A stretch of DNA of 64,000 bases from Saprospiraceae bacterium (GTDB lineage Bacteria > Bacteroidota > Bacteroidia > Chitinophagales > Saprospiraceae): assembly GCA_016714085.1 (NCBI GenBank), contig JADJNW010000013.1:1-64000 (forward strand). Reading direction: 5' to 3'. Numbering within the stretch: position 1 is the first letter of the stretch; every line of letters starts with the position of its first letter. Below, in pieces: positions 31,363-40,528 of this stretch. The position numbers were made by a program, and so were the translations under genes. Under the pieces are notes generated by a model. The model was given only the letters and a program-made list of their open reading frames with translations, ran no database searches and was not told the DNA's origin.

Positions 31363-33795
31363 TTAATGTAATATCGCATTAATTTCCTGCAATTCTTTAT
31401 TATATTTCTCAGCGTTTTCGGATAAAATTGTTCTGCTTTCCTCTAAAATAGGGCGTGCCTCGGTGGTGCGCCCCATTTTATATAAACAAGTACCCATATA
31501 ATATTGCGAAATTCCTAAAGGTGTTTTATCAGGTATATTACTTTGTTGGCGAATCTTTACTACTTTTTGTAAATAAGGCAAGGCTGCTGCATAATGATTT
31601 TGTCGATATAATGTTAAACCCAAGCCTCCGGCTATAATCGCCAAATTAGGATGATCGCTTGGAAGTAGCTGTTCTCCAATTGAATAGGCCCGTCTGTAAT
31701 AATTTTCTGCTTGTGCAAAATCCTTTTTATCTAAATAAACATTTGCTAAACTATTTATTAATCCCGCTAAATTATGATGCGATTCGCCATACACTTTTTC
31801 ACATCTTTCAATGGCATCTTTGTATAAAATTGCTGCCGAATCTAAATTGCCAGAATTGCTGTAAATGCGCGCTAAATTTGCCTGGCTGGCGATTGCTTCC
31901 ATATTTACAAACCCAAAAACCTGCTGGCGCTGGCTGAGCGATTCTTTGGCATAAGGAATCGCTTTTATATAATTTTCCTGATCATAATATAAGCTGGCGA
32001 GATGGTTGAGCGTATAAGCGATCTCTGCGTGCGGCGCCGTGTAAAGTTCCTGCTTCATTTTTAAACTTTGTAAATAAAAATCTTCGGAGGCATCATAATT
32101 TCCTAGTTTTCGTTGCGTCGCTCCTATGATATGTAATGCATCTGCTAACTCAAAGCGAGGCGACTTGTAATGTTTTTGAAAAACATGATATGCTATTTTA
32201 TATAATGAATCTGCTTGTGTAAAATCTTCATCGTTGTATGCCAGCATTCCCAAATCATATTGCCTTTTTGCAATTGTTAATTCCTGATCCCCAGGCAATT
32301 GCAAAGTCATCTGATAAGCCGAACGATATAAAGAATCCGCTTTTTCAAAATAACCTCCATCTAAGGCAATTGCGGCAGCGTTGACCAAACTATTGATAAT
32401 ATCTTCATGCGGAGGTTTATATAAATTAAATTTTAAATTTAAGCCTAATTGGGATAAAGAATCAGCGGATTCATATAAACCCAAACCATGATATACGGCG
32501 CTTAATGCATCATAAATATCTGATAAAACTTCAGGTTGATCTTTTAATTTTTCATTTACATCTTTGGTACTGGCATCCAATAATTGCTGCACCGTGAACT
32601 CGGAAGCTGGCGTCTCATTTGGGTCTGCCAATGTAAAAATATTAATTAAATAATCGGAAATCTGCTTTGCTTTCGTGGCTTCTTGTTCAGCAAGCGACTT
32701 CTCCTTTTGCAAACGAGCAGTATAAAAAATCGTAATACTTATAATGGTCAATAATGCAATAAGCGCGGCAGAAACCAGCACCCGATTGCGTCTGAAACCC
32801 TTACGCAGTAAGTATCCTGGCGTGCGAGGATGCGCACTGACGGGATAATTTGATAAATAAAATTCGATATCTCTTGCTATTTCTGAAGCAGAAGCATAGC
32901 GATCTTGCGGCTTGACTTGGGTTGTTTTTTTTATAATAGCGACTAAATCATTACTAAATGGAATTTTTATTTTATTTAATTTCGGTAATAATTCTTGTAA
33001 AATAATGCCCAAACTATAAATATCGCTGGCAGTTGTTAATTTTTCTTTATTAATTTGTTCTGGCGAAGCATATTGTTGTGTAAAGAACTGACTTTCGATG
33101 CCCTCTGAATTCTGTAGCGCCTGGGCGATGCCAAAATCGAGGAGTTTTACCTGCCCTTCCGAGTTGACAAGAATATTAGACGGTTTTAAATCAAGATGAA
33201 TAATTAAGTTTTTATGAGCGTAATCAATTGCTTTACAGACTTGTAGGATTAAATTAAGTTTGTCTTTAATGTTTAAATCCTGGTTTTCGCAATAATCGGT
33301 AATGGGCTCGCCGTCCACGTATTCCATTGTAAAATAAGGCGTTCCGTCAGCCCCAACGCCACCGTCGAGCAATCGCGCAATATTCGGATGCTGCAAATTT
33401 GCTAAAATTTGTCGCTCTTCGCGGAAGCGATCTGCCAGGCGATCGCTCCAGACGCCGGGGCGTAAGACTTTCATGGCGACGGTTTGATCAAACTCACCAT
33501 CGATGCGCTTTGCCAGTAGCACCGCGCCCATGCCGCCGGAGCCGAGATGATTGACCAGTTGGTAATTGCCAATAACCCTCCCTTCCCAAGCCAAATCATA
33601 AATCGTTTCCCAAAGGTTGGTGGAGTCGGGCCGGAGCATTGGAATCAAATCCTCTTCTGCTTCGAGTAGGGTTTTAACCTCTTGATACTCATTAGGATAT
33701 TCTTGCGCAATTTCTTTCAAATAAGCTTCCCGCTCCGCTCCGGCCGTTTTTTCGGTTGCTTCTTCAAAAAGTTCACTTACTTTTTCCCAATTCAT
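31363..33795 (-). CDS. serine/threonine protein kinase with C-terminal TPRs
   Basis: A PknB-type transmembrane kinase of 810 residues. The kinase domain covers about 75-325: Gly loop LGSGGMGAVLLAKR, Lys in TVAMKVLRPG, catalytic loop LIIHLDLKPSNILVN, DFG in VKLLDFGIAQAL, and the APE-like segment QQYASPEQINKEKL. The usual HRD is HLD, so this is a non-RD kinase. One membrane helix (VLVSAALIALLTIISITIFY) follows at about 345-365. The remaining half is TPR_12/kinesin-light-chain-like repeats about 42 residues long (ADSLYKIAYHVFQKHY, EIAYTLNHLASLYYDQENY). The ATG at 33795 is preferred over a TTG at 33801. It lies downstream of an ECF sigma gene on the same strand, which suggests kinase control of that sigma factor. 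Confidence 0.94.
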   Translation of the reverse strand: MNWEKVSELFEEATEKTAGAEREAYLKEIAQEYPNEYQEVKTLLEAEEDLIPMLRPDSTNLWETIYDLAWEGRVIGNYQLVNHLGSGGMGAVLLAKRIDGEFDQTVAMKVLRPGVWSDRLADRFREERQILANLQHPNIARLLDGGVGADGTPYFTMEYVDGEPITDYCENQDLNIKDKLNLILQVCKAIDYAHKNLIIHLDLKPSNILVNSEGQVKLLDFGIAQALQNSEGIESQFFTQQYASPEQINKEKLTTASDIYSLGIILQELLPKLNKIKIPFSNDLVAIIKKTTQVKPQDRYASASEIARDIEFYLSNYPVSAHPRTPGYLLRKGFRRNRVLVSAALIALLTIISITIFYTARLQKEKSLAEQEATKAKQISDYLINIFTLADPNETPASEFTVQQLLDASTKDVNEKLKDQPEVLSDIYDALSAVYHGLGLYESADSLSQLGLNLKFNLYKPPHEDIINSLVNAAAIALDGGYFEKADSLYRSAYQMTLQLPGDQELTIAKRQYDLGMLAYNDEDFTQADSLYKIAYHVFQKHYKSPRFELADALHIIGATQRKLGNYDASEDFYLQSLKMKQELYTAPHAEIAYTLNHLASLYYDQENYIKAIPYAKESLSQRQQVFGFVNMEAIASQANLARIYSNSGNLDSAAILYKDAIERCEKVYGESHHNLAGLINSLANVYLDKKDFAQAENYYRRAYSIGEQLLPSDHPNLAIIAGGLGLTLYRQNHYAAALPYLQKVVKIRQQSNIPDKTPLGISQYYMGTCLYKMGRTTEARPILEESRTILSENAEKYNKELQEINAILH

Positions 33796-33802
33796 GCTCA
33801 AA

Positions 33803-33952
33803 ATTGATTATTGATAATGGAGTATTGATTATCTTCAACAGCTTGTTGTTCAATAACTTATACTGGGGAGAATCGTCGAATTTAATAATATATAATATAA
33901 TAAAGTATTTTAATATTAATCAATCGTAAATAATCAATATTCCATAATAAAT
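33803..33952. repeat. folded-back word repeat (TTGATTATTGATAATGG type)
   Basis: The left arm (33803-33835) repeats ATTGATTATTGATAATGG-like words. The right arm (33918-33952) is its approximate complement (AATAATCAATATTCCAT). It fills the gap between the ECF sigma and kinase genes and could fold in their joint transcript. Confidence 0.6.
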
Positions 33953-33956
33953 CGCT

Positions 33957-34499
33957 TCAGGCTAAAACCTGTTTCACCGTTTTGCTAAGCCAGGCACGCG
34001 CCATGCGCCAGTCGCGCCGTATGGTTGGTAGTGATACTTGTAATAAATTTGCGATTTCCTCGTGCTGATAACCACCAAAAAACCAGAGTTCTATAATTTT
34101 AGCTTGTCGTTCATGTAATATATTAAGATTTTCTAATGCGTCGTGTAACGCTAGAATTTCGTCGGGCGTAATCGTTATGGGCTGCTGCCAGGTAGCTTGC
34201 GTGATGGCGACCCTATCGTGGCTGCGTTTTTGTGCCTGGCGATCGCGTGCATAATTGACTAAGACTCGGCGCATGGCTTGTGCCGCCAATGCCATAAAAT
34301 GCTCTTTATTTTCGATTTGTAACTTATGTTGTTTCGCCAGATTATAATAGGCTTCATGCACCAGTGCAGTTGTATTTAGTGTGTGACCCTGGCGTTCGTA
34401 AGCCAATTTTTGGTGTGCAATAGCGCGCAATTGATCATAAATGATGGGAAGTAAATCATCATAAGAAGCAAAATCGTTTTTGGGCATGCTGGTTTCCAT
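33957..34499 (-). CDS. ECF-type RNA polymerase sigma factor
   Basis: A sigma-70 family protein of about 180 residues, of the ECF subgroup rich in Planctomycetes and Saprospiria that often sits beside a Ser/Thr kinase. Region 2 contains QLRAIAHQKLAYERQGHTL, ALVHEAYYNLAK and AAQAMRRVLVNYARDRQAQ. Region 4 contains LHERQAKIIELWFFGGYQHE and LLQVSLPTIRRDWRMARAWL, a typical HTH. No anti-sigma gene is next to it; a Ser/Thr kinase gene is. The TTG at 34508 is less likely than the ATG at 34499. ECF43-type sigma factors are activated by phosphorylation from a neighbouring kinase, and by analogy the same may hold here. Confidence 0.92.
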   Translation of the reverse strand: METSMPKNDFASYDDLLPIIYDQLRAIAHQKLAYERQGHTLNTTALVHEAYYNLAKQHKLQIENKEHFMALAAQAMRRVLVNYARDRQAQKRSHDRVAITQATWQQPITITPDEILALHDALENLNILHERQAKIIELWFFGGYQHEEIANLLQVSLPTIRRDWRMARAWLSKTVKQVLA

Positions 34500-34761
34500 G
34501 TGCTTCAATCATTATGAACGCCCAATTTACACAAAATTCTAATGTATATCAATCCTTGCTAATACTTATTATCATGTTTGTCTTTAGATTTAAAGTGATA
34601 CGAAAAAAATCGTAGATTAATTTGGAAATGTGGATTGCTGATTGCAAATTTGCTATACGAAAGGATTCGTAAAATATTTTGAAAATAATTTAAACGTAAT
34701 ACAACTATTTTGAAAATTCCGAATCTGATAGATAAGGATTCGTTACAAAATCACCCGAACG

Positions 34762-37155
34762 ATGATACAAAATTATTTCAAAACCGCATTCAGACATTTA
34801 TTTCGCCAACCGCAATATGCTATATTGAATATCCTGGGGCTCACGATTGGCCTGGCTTCCAGCTTCTTGATATTATTATATTTATTTCATGAATTGAGTT
34901 ATGATAAATATCATGAAAAAGCGGATCGTATTTATCGCATCTCGGCGGCGATCCAGGAACCCGATGATGCCTTTCGTTGGGCAACCACACAAGCGCCTTT
35001 GGCGAAGACCCTGAAACATGAATTTGCAGAAGTGGAAGAATACATGCGGTTTTTCTCTAATGACAGAACACGCTTTGAGTTGGATGCGGTTAATTATTTT
35101 GAAGACAAAGTTTTTTATGTAGATTCTACTGTTTTTAATGTCTTTACATTCGATTTTATATCGGGTGATAAAAAGACGGCTTTGAATTCGCCCAATACAA
35201 TTGTGTTGAGCAAAAGCCTTGCCGACCGCATTTTTAAAGGAGCAGACCCGATTGGTAAAACCTTGAAATCCGATGGCGATTTGTCTTTTCAGGTCACGGG
35301 CGTCTATAAAGATATGCCAGGTAATTCTCATTTGATTGCGAATGCCATGATTTCTTCAACTGCGAATGCCAATTTGAGGAATACCGGCGCGGAGGGCGGG
35401 GGTAGTTGGGGCGGTTTTGGTACTTATAATTATGTATTATTAAAAGAAAATGCGGATTCTAAGCAGTTTGAAGCCAAATTGGACGAAATTATTAAAAAAT
35501 ATGTAGCCACTATTTTTGATGAACTAAATATTAAAGTAAAATATGTATTACTGCCACTCGCCAGTATTCACTTGCATTCCAACTTTGAAGGCGAACCGGA
35601 GCCGCTGGGCAATATTAATTATATTTACATTTTTTCGGCGGTAGGCATATTTTTATTATTAATTGCCTGCATTAATTATATGAACTTAGCCACAGCGCGG
35701 TCGGCGCGGCGTTCGCTCGAAGTGGGCATTCGAAAAGTGGTAGGCGCAGAACGATCTTTGCTGATAGGACAATTTTTGACAGAATCTATTTTGTTATCGC
35801 TTATTGCATTGATAGCCAGTTTTTTACTCTTGCTAATTGTCATTCAACCGATCAACGCAATGTTGGGTACAAATCTGCATATTACTACTTTATTACAGCC
35901 TAATTTATTGATAATAATTCTTGGAATTGTAGCATTGACGGGCGTTCTGGGCGGAAGTTATCCTGCATTTTATTTATCTGCTTTTAATCCGATTGGTGTT
36001 ATTCAAGGTTCAAGAGGCAAAGGTGGCAATAAAAATCTGCGTCGCGTATTGGTGACGCTGCAATTTGCGATTTCCATGTTTATGTTTGTAGGTACCACCG
36101 TGATTTACAATCAAATGCAATATGTGCAAAATAAAGATTTGGGTTTTGATAAAGATCAGATTTTGACATTTAATTTAAATAATCGGGAATTACGTGAGAA
36201 ATGGACAGTTTTGAAAAATAAATTGGAACAAAATCCTAATATTATAAGCGCTGCAACCGTGAGTAGCCCGCCGGGACAAGGCATAGGCAAAGGCATTTGG
36301 TCCATCGAAACCGCTGATGGCACGATGGATGACCGAGGGCTTGATTATAATATTATAGATTTTGATTATTTCCCGACCCTGGGGGTTGAATTTGTAGAAG
36401 GGCGCAATTTCTCCTCAGAATTCAGTACCGATACAACGCAGGCAGTGATCGTGAACGAAGCGATGGTGAAGCGCATGAATTGGACGGAAGGACTTGGCAA
36501 ACGCGTGCAAATAGGACCCGACAGCCTGCCGCCCGCGCTGGTAGTGGGCGTGGTGAAAGATTTTCATCAAACGGCATTATACAATCCGATTGAAACCTTA
36601 TTGTTCCTGCCTCGATTCAATAACGGCGTGGCTTTGGTGAAAATAAAAAGTAATACGCAGGCTGCAATTGATTATATCAAAACCTCTTGGCAAGAATTAT
36701 TTCCGACGACACCTTTTGAATATACCTTTGTGGATCAGACCTTTATGGAACAATATGAAACTGATCGGCTGCGGGGACAATTGTTCCTGGGCTTTTCTTT
36801 GATGACGATTCTGATTGCTTGTCTGGGATTACTGGGATTGGCGTCTTATACTTCCGAACAAAGATCAAAAGAAATTAGCATACGTAAAATATTGGGGGCC
36901 AATACAACAGGTTTGACAACCTTATTGGTGAAAGATTTTGTATTGCTTGTAATGATTGCGGCCGTTCCCGCATTTGCGATTGCCTGGTATATGATGAATA
37001 AATGGCTGGCGACGTTTCAATATCATACGAATATGGGGATTTGGATTTTTGCGCTGGTCTTTTTCGGGACGGCATTCATCACCATTTTTACGACAGGATT
37101 CCATGCCTGGCGCGCAGCGACGACGAATCCGGCGGAGAATTTGAAGCACGAGTAA
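34762..37155 (+). CDS. FtsX/MacB-type ABC transporter permease
   Basis: A 797-residue membrane protein of the Bacteroidota 'ABC transporter permease' family: two FtsX domains, each with a large periplasmic MacB_PCD domain. Helices: ILGLTIGLASSFLILLYLF near the start; then, after the first periplasmic domain, YIYIFSAVGIFLLLIACINY with the motif NLATARSARRSLEVGIRKVVGA; two more helices. The second set is LRGQLFLGFSLMTILIACLGL with TSEQRSKEISIRKILGA, then further helices to the C-terminus (TNPAENLKHE). These proteins usually pair with an ATPase encoded elsewhere and handle lipoproteins, peptides or efflux. No ATPase gene is adjacent. Confidence 0.94.
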   Translation: MIQNYFKTAFRHLFRQPQYAILNILGLTIGLASSFLILLYLFHELSYDKYHEKADRIYRISAAIQEPDDAFRWATTQAPLAKTLKHEFAEVEEYMRFFSNDRTRFELDAVNYFEDKVFYVDSTVFNVFTFDFISGDKKTALNSPNTIVLSKSLADRIFKGADPIGKTLKSDGDLSFQVTGVYKDMPGNSHLIANAMISSTANANLRNTGAEGGGSWGGFGTYNYVLLKENADSKQFEAKLDEIIKKYVATIFDELNIKVKYVLLPLASIHLHSNFEGEPEPLGNINYIYIFSAVGIFLLLIACINYMNLATARSARRSLEVGIRKVVGAERSLLIGQFLTESILLSLIALIASFLLLLIVIQPINAMLGTNLHITTLLQPNLLIIILGIVALTGVLGGSYPAFYLSAFNPIGVIQGSRGKGGNKNLRRVLVTLQFAISMFMFVGTTVIYNQMQYVQNKDLGFDKDQILTFNLNNRELREKWTVLKNKLEQNPNIISAATVSSPPGQGIGKGIWSIETADGTMDDRGLDYNIIDFDYFPTLGVEFVEGRNFSSEFSTDTTQAVIVNEAMVKRMNWTEGLGKRVQIGPDSLPPALVVGVVKDFHQTALYNPIETLLFLPRFNNGVALVKIKSNTQAAIDYIKTSWQELFPTTPFEYTFVDQTFMEQYETDRLRGQLFLGFSLMTILIACLGLLGLASYTSEQRSKEISIRKILGANTTGLTTLLVKDFVLLVMIAAVPAFAIAWYMMNKWLATFQYHTNMGIWIFALVFFGTAFITIFTTGFHAWRAATTNPAENLKHE

Positions 37156-37205
37156 AAACTAAAGAAACTTTTTTAGTATCACCAAAGTTATATCAAAAAA
37201 TGATT

Positions 37206-37213
37206 TAAATTTG
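37206..37213 (+). promoter_or_regulatory. candidate -7 promoter element of the toxin-antitoxin pair
   Basis: TAAATTTG matches TAnnTTTG, 15 nt before the antitoxin ATG at 37229. Confidence 0.55.
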
Positions 37214-37228
37214 TACAAAACTGGTGAT

Positions 37229-37459
37229 ATGAAAAGTATTTCTTTAAAATTGCAAGACCCCATTTTTCAGGAGATGGAAAAGCTACTGGAAGAGCTAGAA
37301 ACCAGTAGGAATAAGTATATCAACGAAGCGATTGAATTCTATAACGTCTATCAGGAGCGGCAATTACTGGAACAACAACTACACGAAGAATCCGCCTTAG
37401 TTGCAGAAGACTCGCTGAAAGTATTGCATGAATTTGAATCCTTGGAAGATGAATGGTAA
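37229..37459 (+). CDS. ribbon-helix-helix antitoxin
   Basis: A 76-residue protein with an N-terminal ribbon-helix-helix DNA-binding domain (beta strand KSISLKLQD, then FQEMEKLLEELETSRNKYINEAI) and an acidic C-terminal tail (EDSLKVLHEFESLEDEW) of the kind that wraps the toxin. It would neutralise the MazF-like toxin and repress the operon. The upstream TTG at 37211 lies in the -7 element, so ATG 37229 is the start. The last 11 bases overlap the toxin gene. Confidence 0.85.
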   Translation: MKSISLKLQDPIFQEMEKLLEELETSRNKYINEAIEFYNVYQERQLLEQQLHEESALVAEDSLKVLHEFESLEDEW

Positions 37460-37790
37460 GCAATACGAAATCTGGTTAGCTGATCTGAACCCAAGATTTG
37501 GTACAGAAGCTGGCAAAACCAGACCTATACTCATTATACAAACTAATTTGCTAAATAGTGTTCATCCATCTACTTTGGTTTGTCCGATTACTAGCAATGT
37601 AAAGCGGCACGTAAGCATTTTAAGGATCAATTTAAAGAAAAAAGAAGGAGGATTGGACAAGGAAAGCGCTGTCATGGTTGACCAAGTAAGAGCAATTGAT
37701 AACAAACGGTTAATCAAAAAATTAGGCGAATTACCGGAGTATTTAAAAGATAAACTAAAAGAAAATTTAAAAATTATAATGGATTTATAA
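37449..37790 (+). CDS. PemK/MazF-family toxin (endoribonuclease)
   Basis: A 113-residue MazF-fold protein. YEIWLADLNPRFGTEAGKTRP gives the first strand and the catalytic Arg; LVCPITSNVKRHVSILRINL holds the catalytic Thr/Ser; KESAVMVDQVRAIDNKRLIKK is typical. MazF toxins cut mRNA at short sequences and stop growth when the antitoxin is lost. The start at 37449 overlaps the end of the antitoxin gene, giving translational coupling; an earlier in-frame ATG at 37428 would overlap more and adds residues not seen in the family. The 3' end abuts dapF on the opposite strand. Confidence 0.92.
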   Translation: MNGKQYEIWLADLNPRFGTEAGKTRPILIIQTNLLNSVHPSTLVCPITSNVKRHVSILRINLKKKEGGLDKESAVMVDQVRAIDNKRLIKKLGELPEYLKDKLKENLKIIMDL

Positions 37791-38570
37791 TTATATCTCT
37801 ACCTCCCCCTCAAACACCAACTCCGCCGGTCCGCACAGCCAGATATTCGTAAAGCCTTGTCCGTTAGGCTCAAAGCGTACTTCGAGATTGCCGCCTTTCA
37901 CTTGAATAGGGATTTTTGTAATATTATTATTGCCAGATTTTATATAATAAGCAATCGCCGCAGCCGTCACGCCCGTACCACAGGAAAGGGTTTCATCTTC
38001 TACTCCGCGCTCGTAGGTAGCCACAGAAATACCGTCGTTATTGGCTTCTACAAAATTGACATTGGTGCCTTCAGCTTTGAAGCGATCATTATATCGAATG
38101 GCGCGGCCTTGTTCAAAAACATTTACTTCTTTTACTTTATTTACAAAAGTAACATAATGTGGTGAGCCGGTATTTAAATAGTAAAAATCGCTGCCGTTTT
38201 CTATATTCTTTACATCGCTCATTTTTAATTCTATCCAACCATCGGGACGAACAATCGCATCATGCTCACCATCAATGGCTAAGAAATGAGTTTTATCTTT
38301 AATGATTCCCAATTGCTTTGCAAAAGCCACAATGCAGCGCCCGCCATTGCCGCACATCGAGCTTTCGCGTCCGTCGGAATTAAAGTATATCATTTCAAAA
38401 TCATAACCCTCTTTATATTGTAATAAAATTAGCCCATCCGCACCAATACCAAAGCGTCGATTGCATAAACGTTCGATCAAATCTTTATCATCGCGTGTAA
38501 TGAATTGCGTTTCGCGTTGGTCGATCATTATAAAATCATTACCGGTGCCTTGATATTTGAAAAATTTCAT
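37791..38570 (-). CDS. dapF: diaminopimelate epimerase
   Basis: Converts LL- to meso-diaminopimelate for lysine and peptidoglycan synthesis, using two active-site cysteines without cofactor. The 259 residues include FFKYQGTGNDFIMID at the N-terminus. The first catalytic Cys is in GRESSMCGNGGRCI, followed by ENGSDFYYLNTGSPHYV and RFKAEGTNVNFVE. ERGVEDETLSCGTGVTAAA holds the second Cys. The start is preceded at 5 nt by a perfect 8-bp tandem repeat, which would be in the leader. Monocistronic or following the small membrane protein gene upstream. Confidence 0.97.
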   Translation of the reverse strand: MKFFKYQGTGNDFIMIDQRETQFITRDDKDLIERLCNRRFGIGADGLILLQYKEGYDFEMIYFNSDGRESSMCGNGGRCIVAFAKQLGIIKDKTHFLAIDGEHDAIVRPDGWIELKMSDVKNIENGSDFYYLNTGSPHYVTFVNKVKEVNVFEQGRAIRYNDRFKAEGTNVNFVEANNDGISVATYERGVEDETLSCGTGVTAAAIAYYIKSGNNNITKIPIQVKGGNLEVRFEPNGQGFTNIWLCGPAELVFEGEVEI

Positions 38571-38574
38571 AATT

Positions 38575-38628
38575 ATTGTGATATTGTGATATTGTGATAT
38601 TGTGATATTGTGATATTGTGATATTGTG
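38575..38628. repeat. perfect 8-bp tandem repeat (ATATTGTG x6.75) in the dapF leader
   Basis: Six exact copies of ATATTGTG fill 38581-38628, preceded by a partial copy (ATTGTG, 38575-38580). It begins 5 nt from the dapF start codon. A partial complement (CATCACCACA) occurs at 38664-38673. Being exact, it is likely young and unstable in copy number. Confidence 0.9.
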
Positions 38629-38675
38629 ATGGGAATAATTTTCTTGATGAAAACTTTACATTACATCACCACATT

Positions 38676-38903
38676 TTATTTCAAACTATCTTTTGCCAAT
38701 GAATCTACCTTACTTGAATCTTCTTCTACCGGAATTGGCGGCGGAATCTTAGCCGGATCAAAAGGCTCGCCCAGCATCCAATGCCGAGCAATAATCAATC
38801 CTACAAAAAACAAAATGATTCCCAGGCTGATATAAGAAAATTTCCAACCCCAAATATTACCAGATTGCGGCGGTTCGGTCGTATGTTTGTCGTTTTCACT
38901 CAT
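38676..38903 (-). CDS. small single-pass membrane protein
   Basis: A 75-residue protein of unknown function. A polar N-terminus (SENDKHTTEPPQSGN) leads to one membrane helix (FSYISLGIILFFVGLIIARHW), then a Pro-rich stretch (FDPAKIPPPIPVEED) and a charged tail. A candidate -7 element lies 21 nt upstream. It is codirectional with dapF, 105 nt upstream of it. Confidence 0.75.
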   Translation of the reverse strand: MSENDKHTTEPPQSGNIWGWKFSYISLGIILFFVGLIIARHWMLGEPFDPAKIPPPIPVEEDSSKVDSLAKDSLK

Positions 38904-38923
38904 TCTAAAGTCTTATTTTGCAG

Positions 38924-38931
38924 CAAAATTA
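38924..38931 (-). promoter_or_regulatory. candidate -7 promoter element
   Basis: Minus strand TAATTTTG fits TAnnTTTG, 21 nt before the small membrane protein start. Confidence 0.4.
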
Positions 38932-38991
38932 GGATTTTCGCGCCGAATTGCGATTTAAAACTATTTGCTATATTTTAAAAGCTGTCAGTGT

Positions 38992-40365
38992 ATGAAAAGT
39001 TGCAAAACCTCTATAGCTATTCTTTTGCTTTCATTTTTCGGCCCGATACTTTCGGCGCAACCCACCGTAATCAAAGGTAAATCCGAGGATTTGAAGAACC
39101 AAACGCTGTCGATTTTTGCAGGAGCAGAAGAGGAATCTTTGGGCAGGATCGAGATTCAGTCGGATGGCTCGTTTCATAGTGAAATTGAGATAAATCAAGC
39201 CACAGAAGCGAAAATTTCTTTTGGCGGCGGCAGGTATCCTTGCTTGATGATATTGAGTCCGGGCGAAACGATCACGCTGCAAGCCAATAGAAATAATGGA
39301 CTTGAGCCTACCAATGCCAATCCTGGCGATCAAATGCTAAATTATCTTTATACGTCCTTTATAGAATTTATCAATTCGCCGTTTGTAAATGCCACTCCAA
39401 AAGAAGTGAGCAAAAATATTATATCTTTTGTGGAAGCAAGAGCTTCTAAAATAGATCATTACGCAAGTAGTTTTTCTGATATAGAAAGAAATATTTTGCA
39501 CCATCGCAATGCCGCTACGCTATATGGATTTGCTTTTTACAAAGGTCGCATCGAGCATCAGTTGAATTCGGATGATCCTTTTTTTGATTTTATAAAAAAT
39601 ATCGATGCGAATGATACGATGTATCGTTTCTCGCCGGTCAATTTATTATATAAACTGGAAGTTGAATATTTGCGTGAACATGAAGAAATAAAGGCTACGA
39701 AGGACTTTATTAATCATATCGAAACCAAAATTATTAATAAAGATTTAGCAGATTATTATAAAGCTTTTTACATAAAAGAAAGATTAGGATCGCCGACTTA
39801 TTGGCGTACACATCCTACGCTGAGTGCACAGAACCTGAGCGAATTGGAAAAGCGCCTTGCCAATGAAGAGAATCCTTACCAGCATTTATATAAAGATTTT
39901 GCGATTGCTTATTACACGATTGCTAAAGGCGAGCCAGCGCCTGATTTTACTGCATTTGATGCGAATGGAAATCCTGTTTATCTCAGCGATTTTAAAGGGA
40001 AAGCGGTACTCATTGATGCCTGGGCAACCTGGTGCGGCCCTTGCCTTGCGCAAAAACCGGATTTTATTAAAACATTATCCGAAGATTTTAAGCACGAATC
40101 GCGCTTGGTGGGTTTGTTTGTAAGTATTGATTTGGATGAACAGAAATGGCTGGAATATGTGTCCAAAGATACAATCCCCGACAAGAGCTATCATCTCGGC
40201 GTTTCTGATGGATTCAAGAGCGAATTTGCGACGCAATTTTTGATTACCAGCATTCCACGATATATTCTGATTGACACCGAAGGCAAATTGGTGAGCGCCG
40301 ATGCCCCTTCTCCCGGCCCAGCGCTGAACGCTTTGATTCGACTGGCGTTGAATCCCTGGGATTGA
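38992..40365 (+). CDS. TlpA-like thioredoxin-fold protein
   Basis: A 457-residue exported protein. ATG 38992 opens a signal peptide (SIAILLLSFFGPILSAQ); an upstream TTG is rejected. The N-terminal 300 residues form a beta-rich then helical region typical of Bacteroidota TlpA-family proteins. The C-terminal thioredoxin domain starts GEPAPDFTAFDANGNPVYLS and contains the redox motif WCGPC in IDAWATWCGPCLAQ, with a cis-Pro in ITSIPRYILIDTEG. Probably a periplasmic thiol-disulphide oxidoreductase. Monocistronic, before htrA on the same strand. Confidence 0.9.
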   Translation: MKSCKTSIAILLLSFFGPILSAQPTVIKGKSEDLKNQTLSIFAGAEEESLGRIEIQSDGSFHSEIEINQATEAKISFGGGRYPCLMILSPGETITLQANRNNGLEPTNANPGDQMLNYLYTSFIEFINSPFVNATPKEVSKNIISFVEARASKIDHYASSFSDIERNILHHRNAATLYGFAFYKGRIEHQLNSDDPFFDFIKNIDANDTMYRFSPVNLLYKLEVEYLREHEEIKATKDFINHIETKIINKDLADYYKAFYIKERLGSPTYWRTHPTLSAQNLSELEKRLANEENPYQHLYKDFAIAYYTIAKGEPAPDFTAFDANGNPVYLSDFKGKAVLIDAWATWCGPCLAQKPDFIKTLSEDFKHESRLVGLFVSIDLDEQKWLEYVSKDTIPDKSYHLGVSDGFKSEFATQFLITSIPRYILIDTEGKLVSADAPSPGPALNALIRLALNPWD

Positions 40366-40528
40366 TTTTGCTATAATTGAAATTTTTAATCTGTTAAATT
40401 TCGCCGAAGATTGTCTGGATTTCATCGGAAAAACCGAAATTAATCTCTTCAAACTTTCGTTATTTGAAAGTGTTGGATTATTTTTAGTCTTTTCAGTCAT
40501 TTTTTAAAGCGAAAACATTCCCGGATTT

